Source of the DNA: a virus | DNA: 30,259 bases | Direction: 5' to 3' (one strand) | IMG/VR virus record: IMGVR_UViG_3300042882_001602 | Coordinates: 1 to 30,259 of that record | Shown: positions 25,168 through 30,259 of the stretch, piece after piece | Numbering within the stretch: position 1 is the stretch's first letter | How the letters are laid out: every line of letters starts with the position of its first letter | The notes under the pieces: model-generated | Seen by the model: the letters and a program-made list of their open reading frames with translations, nothing else | Databases searched by the model: none | What the model was told of the DNA's origin: nothing | Program-made: the position numbers and the translations under genes

Positions 25168-26156
25168 TTCTTTCGTTTTTCTTTTCTTGTTAATTTCATA
25201 AATGGTCTTAGGAAGTTTACCCAAGCTTCATCGTTTTTTGGAAGATATTTGAAGAGACCATCTTCCATCATAAGTCTCATTAGGTTTTTGTATCCTCTGT
25301 CTGTAGGGTCAATTGTGTCTGTGTATATTTGTTCGACAAGTTCTTTACCTTCATCGGTAATAAGTGGATTCCCAAGGTCTACAATCTTCATGTTTGTGTT
25401 GTAGAACTCCTCACCAAGTATACCATTTTTTGTCTTACCAGTCAAAATATTCTCAAGGGCTTTTGGTTTTTTCTTTTGCTCGTTATTTCGTGCAATATCG
25501 AGTAATTCGTCCATAGTACAAGGTATTTCCTGCAAAACAGGGAAGAATTTTAATAAAGTTTTTTCCCCTAATCCTTCAATACCATCGATATTGTCGGACT
25601 TGTCTCCTGTGAAAACTTTGGTAAGTAAAACGTTATAATGTGGTATCTCAACTTTGTTGATTGTTATCATATCCCCATTCTTAAAGTATTGTTTTGAGAT
25701 TGGAGAATATATGGTAACTCTTTCAGATATGAGTTGAGTTAAGTCTTTGTCTGCTGAGAAGATTATTATGTCCTCATCTTTTGCGACTTTACAGTAGTGA
25801 GCAATTAAATCATCAGCCTCGTTGTTAATCATCTCAACTTGGCGTACGAATATCTCCTCGAGGTATTGTTTAACTCGAGATTTTTGTTGGAGGTATGACT
25901 CGTACTTGTACTCGTTCATATCCTGCCTTCTATTCGCCTTATATTGTGGGTATAAAGATTTTCTTATTGATGAGTTTGAGTCGCCGTCCCAAAATACAAC
26001 CACTTTATCGTGATTGTGCTCCTCCAAGAATCGTCTAAGTGTATTGATGAAGTGATATACTCCACCTATGTGAGAACCGTCCGTAAAAAGGTCCTTAACC
26101 CCGTGAAATCCTATTTTAAATAAATTGTCTCCGTCGACAAGTAGTGTTTTTGTCAC
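25164..26156 (-). CDS. rnh: 5'-3' exonuclease / RNase H (FEN-like), T4 Rnh-type
   Basis: The 330-aa product is a flap-endonuclease-family nuclease, which in T4 removes RNA primers and degrades 5' ends on the lagging strand. Metal-binding acidic motifs are visible: LLVDGDN at 5-11, FWDGD at 55-59, NNEADDLI with E113, D115 and D116, SADKD with D136 and D138, and GDKSDNIDGIEGLGEKT from 184, the helix-3-turn-helix DNA-binding region with D185 and D188. T4 Rnh is 305 aa. The start is GTG at 26156, preceded by an AGAGG Shine-Dalgarno, and fits because the family begins just before the first catalytic Asp. It lies 20 nt after uvsX and overlaps the oxygenase by 4 nt. Confidence 0.92.
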   Translation of the reverse strand: MTKTLLVDGDNLFKIGFHGVKDLFTDGSHIGGVYHFINTLRRFLEEHNHDKVVVFWDGDSNSSIRKSLYPQYKANRRQDMNEYKYESYLQQKSRVKQYLEEIFVRQVEMINNEADDLIAHYCKVAKDEDIIIFSADKDLTQLISERVTIYSPISKQYFKNGDMITINKVEIPHYNVLLTKVFTGDKSDNIDGIEGLGEKTLLKFFPVLQEIPCTMDELLDIARNNEQKKKPKALENILTGKTKNGILGEEFYNTNMKIVDLGNPLITDEGKELVEQIYTDTIDPTDRGYKNLMRLMMEDGLFKYLPKNDEAWVNFLRPFMKLTRKEKRKK

Positions 26157-26176
26157 AAACCTCTTTTAAGGGTTAC

Positions 26177-27178
26177 TCAATCTTCTTTTTCTTCTGTCAA
26201 TGTAAAATCGCCTTCAGCACCTATAATATCTTTCCAATAATCAGCATATTCTTTTTTATATGCCTCAATAGAAGTTTTTTCCTCTGCAGAATCTTTACCC
26301 GCCAAAAATCCGTGTGGTGTTACAATAATTCTTCCATCATCATATCCAAGCCCATTGATATGGTTTTTCATCACTGAAATTTTACTTCTGACTGCAAACT
26401 TTACAGTTCTTTTGTCTTTGGTGGCAGTAATCTTTGTTGTACCAGCACCTTTTTGATTTCCAAACAAAAATACAAGGGATGAGTTCAACCAAACGGATTC
26501 TCCACCCTTCGCTTTGATTTTTGGTTGTCCAAATGGATTATCAGGAAGTTCGACCCACGGTTGATTGATTATAATAAGTGTGTTTTCGTAGTCGGTATCT
26601 GCTTTTCTAGAACCTGAAATTCTTTGATTAATTCCCATACCAATCTTATCTGACAGAACTGAAGCGTTGTGTTGTTTACCACCTTTACCTTCATATGTCA
26701 TCTTACATGGTACAGAACCAACAGAGTCCCAAATAAAACAAAGACTATAATTCAATTCCCCTTTTTCCTGAGCATCCAAAAGTTGATTTATATAGTCTGT
26801 AATTTGTTCGATATAACTAAAGTTATTGTTGAATAAGAAAAACCCATCCCAATCCATTTCTCCTGTCTCGGTATCTACTACTTCCTCACATTGGAAACCC
26901 ATAAGTTTTGCGTGGTCAAAACTCCACTTTTGTTCGGTAATGATGAAGACTGGAAGAATTTCTTTCCTTTGAGCATCCACTGCGGCTTTGATTGCTGCAG
27001 TTGTTTTACCTGTGTCGGAGTGACCAAGGAACATATTAATGTGTCCAATCGCTGGCCCAGGAAGTCCAACTGCATCTAAAAAGTCTTGACCTAAATCAAG
27101 GAACCTTTGAGGTTTATATTTTGCAGAAGTGGAAAACTTCTTTTTTAAATTACTAAAATCGTTTTTCTTAATTGCCAT
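26177..27178 (-). CDS. uvsX: RecA-like recombinase UvsX
   Basis: The 333-aa product is a RecA/UvsX-type strand-exchange ATPase for recombination-dependent replication and repair. Walker A is GHSDTGKT (52-59), with FLGHSDTGKTTAA around it, and Walker B is LCFIWD (146-151). The segment AKGGESVWLNSSLVF in the second half resembles the DNA-binding L2/core region of UvsX. The start is ATG at 27178, two bases after the TAA of the 70-aa gene. Position between the gp32-like gene and the exonuclease agrees with joint action on ssDNA, with gp32-like protein as partner; a UvsY-like mediator is not recognised nearby. The C-terminal tail is acidic (EEKED), as is common in RecA. Confidence 0.93.
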   Translation of the reverse strand: MAIKKNDFSNLKKKFSTSAKYKPQRFLDLGQDFLDAVGLPGPAIGHINMFLGHSDTGKTTAAIKAAVDAQRKEILPVFIITEQKWSFDHAKLMGFQCEEVVDTETGEMDWDGFFLFNNNFSYIEQITDYINQLLDAQEKGELNYSLCFIWDSVGSVPCKMTYEGKGGKQHNASVLSDKIGMGINQRISGSRKADTDYENTLIIINQPWVELPDNPFGQPKIKAKGGESVWLNSSLVFLFGNQKGAGTTKITATKDKRTVKFAVRSKISVMKNHINGLGYDDGRIIVTPHGFLAGKDSAEEKTSIEAYKKEYADYWKDIIGAEGDFTLTEEKED

Positions 27179-27180
27179 AG

Positions 27181-27393
27181 TTAAAAGTCTAAGTCGTAAT
27201 CAATGAAATCAAGTAGGTCGTCTTCGGGGTAAAAATCTTCCCAAGTTCCATTGTTGTTAATATAAAATCCCCCACCATTACCATCTTCCCATTTTCTCAA
27301 ATGATAAACTTTTCCATCTCCATCTTCCAATTTAAATTCGAAGGTAACTGCTTCGTAGATTTTTTTTGGTTGTTCTTGTACTTTGAAACTCAT
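27181..27393 (-). CDS. Small acidic hypothetical protein (70 aa)
   Basis: A 70-aa protein of unrecognised family starting MSFKVQEQPKKIYEAVTFEF. It has a beta-like middle with WEDGNGGGFYINNNGTWEDF and a very acidic C-terminus (PEDDLLDFIDYDLDF). It lies between the terminator-like hairpin after the gp32-like gene and uvsX, with only 2 nt between its stop and the uvsX start, so it is probably co-translated with uvsX. The acidic tail could mimic DNA or mediate contact with ssDNA-binding or recombination proteins, but this is speculative. Confidence 0.65.
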   Translation of the reverse strand: MSFKVQEQPKKIYEAVTFEFKLEDGDGKVYHLRKWEDGNGGGFYINNNGTWEDFYPEDDLLDFIDYDLDF

Positions 27394-27404
27394 AAAATAA
27401 AATT

Positions 27405-27427
27405 AAGGGCGGTTCATCACCGCCCTT
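27405..27427 (-). terminator. Rho-independent terminator-like hairpin after the gp32-like gene
   Basis: An 8-bp perfect stem (AAGGGCGG / CCGCCCTT) with a 7-nt loop begins 10 nt after the stop of the gp32-like gene and is followed on the minus strand by AATTTTATTTT. It would end or attenuate the gp32-like transcript before uvsX. Confidence 0.8.
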
Positions 27428-27436
27428 GGTTATAAA

Positions 27437-28285
27437 TTAGAATGGTAAATCTTCATCAGCTGCTGCGTCTGCTTGTGGGTCTACGGTTTTTGAAGGTTTA
27501 CTTCCACCCATAGAGGTTTCAGAAACTTCATCGTCACCATAAACATATCCACCTTTTTCGTTATCCCACTTAGGTGTTTTACCCTCAGCGATTGCTTCTA
27601 AGTACTCAACAGGTTTTTTACTGTAAACATCAGTCCAACTCAATTCATCTGATAACCACTCTTTCGCTTGGTCTGCGTCTGCAGAAACGGGAGATGGGTC
27701 ATCATACATAATAGCTGAAACTGTAGTGTATTCCTTACCTTTTGGAGTTTTAGATTTAGCAAGTTCAATAATAAGGTCACGACCTTTCTCTGCATCCGTG
27801 ATATCACCTTTGTTTCTCCAAATTGGAATAATTTTGTCTAAGATACCTTCGTTTTTGTAGTTGTGTTTAAATCTCCAAAACTTTGGTCCGTCCGTTTCGT
27901 TATCTCTATCGATAACTTTCACGATGTAGAACTTGCGTGACTTGTACTGTTTTGCCAACTCTTTATCGGATTCTTTTCCTGTTGACATCAACTCTTCGTA
28001 AACCTCATTCAAAGGTGAACGTTCGTTGTCATTTTTTCCTGGGTCATAGAATTTTTGCCATTGACCACCTACTTGGATTTCGTGATACCAAGCCTCTTTG
28101 AATGGTGAGGAGCCATCTGCGGTAGGAAGAATTCTTACTCTTCTCTGACCTGATTTCTCTTTATCACCAAGGATTAAAGCGAAATACTTTTTCATTCTTT
28201 CGTCTTGCGACATTCTTGATTGGGCCCCGCCCCCTTGTTGTGATTTTTCATACTGTGCCAATACGGCGTCTAATACATTACTCAT
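27437..28285 (-). CDS. gp32: Single-stranded DNA-binding protein, gp32-like
   Basis: The 282-aa product has gp32-type features: a basic, Gln/Gly-rich N-terminus, an OB-fold-like core with FALILGDKEKSGQRRVRILP and FYIVKVIDRDNETDGPKFWRF, and a flexible Gly/Ser/Asp-rich C-terminus ending DEDLPF, an acidic protein-recruitment tip like those of gp32 and SSB. It would coat ssDNA and recruit helicase, recombinase and polymerase. T4 gp32 is 301 aa. T4 gp32 binds zinc through Cys77, Cys87, Cys90 and a His; this protein contains no Cys at all, so that zinc site is absent. Terminator-like hairpins flank it at both ends, and an ATATTTAATAA motif lies 19 nt before the ATG, so it is probably transcribed separately, which suits a protein needed in large amounts. 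Confidence 0.88.
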   Translation of the reverse strand: MSNVLDAVLAQYEKSQQGGGAQSRMSQDERMKKYFALILGDKEKSGQRRVRILPTADGSSPFKEAWYHEIQVGGQWQKFYDPGKNDNERSPLNEVYEELMSTGKESDKELAKQYKSRKFYIVKVIDRDNETDGPKFWRFKHNYKNEGILDKIIPIWRNKGDITDAEKGRDLIIELAKSKTPKGKEYTTVSAIMYDDPSPVSADADQAKEWLSDELSWTDVYSKKPVEYLEAIAEGKTPKWDNEKGGYVYGDDEVSETSMGGSKPSKTVDPQADAAADEDLPF

Positions 28286-28304
28286 AGTTTAAAATTTAGA
28301 TTGT

Positions 28305-28315
28305 TTATTAAATAT
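28305..28315 (-). promoter_or_regulatory. ATATTTAATAA motif before the gp32-like gene
   Basis: The minus strand reads ATATTTAATAA, 19 nt before the ATG at 28285 and after the hairpin at 28344-28367. The same 11-mer precedes the helicase and reductase genes. It is a candidate promoter element for replication and nucleotide genes. Confidence 0.35.
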
Positions 28316-28343
28316 AATTGGGTTTACCCTATATGTCAAATTG

Positions 28344-28367
28344 AAAAGGGACTTTTCAGTCCCTTTT
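28344..28367 (-). terminator. Terminator-like hairpin after the coiled-coil gene
   Basis: A 9-bp perfect stem (AAAAGGGAC / GTCCCTTTT) with a 6-nt loop begins one base after the stop of the 221-aa gene. The A/T-flanked stem ends in TTTT on the minus strand, followed by CAATTT. It separates the coiled-coil gene from the gp32-like unit and, being A/T-symmetric, could work in both directions. Confidence 0.75.
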
Positions 28368-28368
28368 A

Positions 28369-29034
28369 TTATCTTTTGAATTCAAAATTATCTGTCGGAT
28401 TTTGTCCTGGTTGGAATGAGTTTTTAACATCATTCACATTCATATCAACCACTTGGTCCGAAGTTAAAATATAATCATGTTTTCCTGTTTTTTCCATCTC
28501 TTCTTTCTTGTCGTCAAAAAAATCGGATAGTTTTTGGTTATAAGGATATGAGTCATAAGTTCTCAACTCTAACTTCTCTTGTGGAGTTTTTTCTCTGTAT
28601 CTCTCAATCTTATTTTCCAAACTATTGAGTTTGTTCATTATTTGGTCCATTTCCCCAAGTTTCTTTTCCAAGTTACCGAGCTGGTTAAATAATGTATCAA
28701 AATACTCCTCTTGTTTTTGTTCAACATTTTTTTGAGAAGTAACAAGTTCTGTCACATCAAGTTCTTCAGTTTCATCTCCCTTCTTCTCCTCTGATTTTCC
28801 TTCATCATCAATTTTTTCTACATCAGGGTCAGCCTCAACATCTAATGGTTCTGCCTTAGGTGCTTCAGGGGCTGGCGCCGCTGGAGCTGGTGCTTCTGGT
28901 ACAGCCGCGTCAGGTGCTGGTGCGGGTGGTGGAGGTGCCGCCAATGGGTCTGCTACAGCATCTTGTTCCATTATATATTTGTTAATGTTTCTATATCTTT
29001 CGATTTCACTTAAAATTTTCTTATCTAAACTCAT
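28369..29034 (-). CDS. Pro/Ala-rich acidic coiled-coil protein (221 aa)
   Basis: I do not recognise a family. The N-terminus (MSLDKKILSEIERYRNINKY) is helical. Residues ~28-62 are a Pro/Ala low-complexity stretch with PPPPAPAPDAA and repeated EAPAPAAP units, followed by an acidic Glu/Asp/Lys segment to ~95. Residues ~100-150 form a likely coiled coil (LFNQLGNLEKKLGEMDQI, then MNKLNSLENKIERYREK). The C-terminus is hydrophilic, ending NPTDNFEFKR. This layout fits a rod-like scaffold or adaptor with a flexible spacer; a head-core or virion role is possible, but a replication role cannot be excluded. It starts 4 nt after the 74-aa gene and ends at a terminator-like hairpin. Confidence 0.7.
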   Translation of the reverse strand: MSLDKKILSEIERYRNINKYIMEQDAVADPLAAPPPPAPAPDAAVPEAPAPAAPAPEAPKAEPLDVEADPDVEKIDDEGKSEEKKGDETEELDVTELVTSQKNVEQKQEEYFDTLFNQLGNLEKKLGEMDQIMNKLNSLENKIERYREKTPQEKLELRTYDSYPYNQKLSDFFDDKKEEMEKTGKHDYILTSDQVVDMNVNDVKNSFQPGQNPTDNFEFKR

Positions 29035-29038
29035 TTGA

Positions 29039-29263
29039 TTAACCGTTTAATAATTGTTTTATACCGTGAACGGTTTCAACTTTAACTTTTCTATTTGCCA
29101 TGTGTTGGTGGCCGGCTCTTTCAATAAGACCATCTCTGTCTCTCACAACGTAACACTCACCTGTATCTAAGTCACAAACTTCTCTCGTTCCATCACCGTT
29201 GTCTTGCTCTGAATACCTAATGTTTTTTCCTAAATAAGCATTCAATTTTGATTTCAAGTCCAT
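29039..29263 (-). CDS. Small hypothetical protein (74 aa)
   Basis: A 74-aa protein with a helical start (MDLKSKLNAYLGKNI), a central CDLDTGECYVVRDRDGLIER containing two Cys seven residues apart and several Asp/Gly turns, and AGHQHMANRKVKVE near the end. The Cys pair plus two His could bind metal, but no known motif is matched. A TATTTATA motif lies 13 nt before the ATG. It is followed after 4 nt by the coiled-coil gene, so both are probably expressed together. Confidence 0.6.
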   Translation of the reverse strand: MDLKSKLNAYLGKNIRYSEQDNGDGTREVCDLDTGECYVVRDRDGLIERAGHQHMANRKVKVETVHGIKQLLNG

Positions 29264-29276
29264 AAAATACTTTTTA

Positions 29277-29284
29277 TATAAATA
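29277..29284 (-). promoter_or_regulatory. TATTTATA motif 13 nt before the 74-aa gene
   Basis: The minus strand reads TATTTATA, 13 nt before the ATG at 29263 and within the 23-nt gap after the IPT/TIG gene. Sequence and spacing match the site before 9163 exactly. Confidence 0.35.
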
Positions 29285-29286
29285 TA

Positions 29287-30259
29287 TTAACTTGGGATAA
29301 AGGTGAAGGTTATTGGGAGTATTATTCCATTAGGACCACTTGTGGTTGTTATCGCTCTTATGTTCAAATTCGTTGGTGTAGTTATCGATGGAATTGATGG
29401 AATAGAAAACTTAACCCTTGTCGATGAAACTAATTGGTATGTAGAAGGTTCGGCTCTTGTCCATAGATTAGAAGGAACTCCTCCGATTTCTATTGTTCTT
29501 ATATACTCCATGTACGTACCATCTAAGGTAACTATTGTACCTGGCTTACCGTCAGATGGTGTAACAGATGTTAATGTGGTTGAAGGACATAATGGTGCTG
29601 CAGTTGTGGTATTTAAGTTGTTAGTAGTACCTGATTGTGAAGGCGGTAAAACAGGGAAATCTGTTTTGAAACCTAATGATTTGGCACTGTCAACGGCTTG
29701 TTCAAAAATTGTTTTGAATCTATTATCTATTGATTGTTGGTTTTTCTGATAATACTCAAGACTTATATTCGATGATGGAAACTCTGTACAATAATATTGT
29801 ATAATATAACCTTGAACGATTTGTGAAACTCTTGCAGTCAAAAGTGCCCCCATAAAATCCAAATACTTGTCCTCCGAGACAAATCTAGCCGTTGGCAATG
29901 ACAACCCTTTTCCGTCTGCTGTTTGAACTTTTTTACAAGTGTAAAATCCTTGTTGTATGTTTTGTACGCTGTTACCAGGTAAGGATTTATCCAATGTGAT
30001 ATCAGCGAAATTCCAATTTGCAGATTGGAAATTACCACCCTGTTTTCCTGGAGTTGAATAGGTCCTTACGTATGAAAGAATATAAATAAGGGTTTGTAAT
30101 TGTTGGTTTGTCGGGAATTTGCGTTTGATATCATCAGCAAATTCATTTTGAGAACGTTGTGTTAGACCCAAGGCCTGTGTTATGTAAGTTGAAAATTGAG
30201 GTGCTCTGTTATTATAACAAGCCTCTTCAGCAGCAGCCTGTACCGATGTAGTGTTGACT
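29287..30259 (-). CDS. IPT/TIG-domain structural-type protein (5' end beyond window)
   Basis: The frame is open from the right edge (first full codon at 30258) to the stop at 29287, about 324 residues, with no ATG start near the edge, so the N-terminus is missing. A TTG at 30171 is in frame, but coding clearly continues upstream of it (CYNNRAPQFSTYITQALG), so it is not the start. The N-terminal visible part is helical, with FPTNQQLQTLIYILSYVRTY. The last ~100 residues look like an IPT/TIG immunoglobulin-like domain: LTSVTPSDGKPGTIVTLDGT, then TIEIGGVPSNLW and a final beta strand. IPT/TIG domains act as spacers or carbohydrate-contact units on surface and virion proteins. A virion role is likely; which part is unknown. 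Confidence 0.7.
   Translation of the reverse strand, partial: VNTTSVQAAAEEACYNNRAPQFSTYITQALGLTQRSQNEFADDIKRKFPTNQQLQTLIYILSYVRTYSTPGKQGGNFQSANWNFADITLDKSLPGNSVQNIQQGFYTCKKVQTADGKGLSLPTARFVSEDKYLDFMGALLTARVSQIVQGYIIQYYCTEFPSSNISLEYYQKNQQSIDNRFKTIFEQAVDSAKSLGFKTDFPVLPPSQSGTTNNLNTTTAAPLCPSTTLTSVTPSDGKPGTIVTLDGTYMEYIRTIEIGGVPSNLWTRAEPSTYQLVSSTRVKFSIPSIPSITTPTNLNIRAITTTSGPNGIILPITFTFIPS

Noticed and set aside
25168-25224. Longer N-terminus for the 2OG oxygenase
   Set aside because: It would start at a TTG deep within the exonuclease gene. The ATG at 25167 overlaps the upstream stop and gives the expected domain start.
29303-29749. Plus-strand 148-aa frame opposite the IPT/TIG gene
   Set aside because: It lies wholly within the minus-strand gene, has no start signal and shows no recognisable domain.
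30169-30171. TTG as start of the IPT/TIG-domain protein
   Set aside because: The frame continues upstream to the window edge with protein-like sequence, so the gene is simply truncated.

Overview
The window looks like part of the genome of a large, AT-rich, contractile-tailed dsDNA phage related to T4. Its host is probably a member of the Bacteroidota. The phage assignment rests on genes that resemble T4 replication and tail genes: a gp32-like ssDNA-binding protein, a UvsX/RecA-like recombinase, a FEN/RNase H-type 5' exonuclease, a gp41/DnaB-like helicase, and adjacent gp25-like and gp6-like baseplate wedge genes. The host inference is indirect. It comes from a protein with seven SprB-like repeats, a DUF5522-type gene, A/T-rich start regions with few Shine-Dalgarno sites, and PKD, IPT/TIG and carboxypeptidase-regulatory-like surface domains.

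All supported genes lie on the minus strand and are read from high to low coordinates. Coding is nearly continuous; the longest gap is about 134 bases (22391-22524). I saw no tRNA, rRNA, CRISPR array, insertion sequence or integrase.

In order of transcription: 30259-28369 holds a right-truncated IPT/TIG-domain protein, a small hypothetical protein and a Pro/Ala-rich acidic coiled-coil protein. From 28285 to 22525 is the replication and recombination block: gp32-like protein between two terminator-like hairpins, a 70-aa protein, UvsX, 5' exonuclease, a 2-oxoglutarate/Fe(II) oxygenase, a 153-aa protein and the helicase. From 22390 to 20328 is a nucleotide-metabolism pair: an adenosylcobalamin-dependent (class II) ribonucleotide reductase and the DUF5522-type protein. 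From 20320 to the left edge is the virion block: gp25-like, gp6-like, a 1716-aa protein with an internal hydrophobic island, several unrecognised structural-type proteins linked by overlapping starts and stops, a PKD-domain protein, the SprB-repeat protein, a Thr/Pro-linker protein, and a collagen-like fibre protein cut by the left edge.

The replication genes would copy and recombine the genome, the reductase would supply deoxynucleotides, and the left two thirds would build the baseplate, fibres and adhesive surface of the tail. The most unusual features are the membrane-like segments inside the 1716-aa presumed tail protein, a C-terminal domain shared by two neighbouring structural proteins, two recurring A/T motifs at gene starts (one ahead of structural-type genes, the other ahead of replication and nucleotide genes), and a terminator-like hairpin inside the DUF5522 coding sequence.
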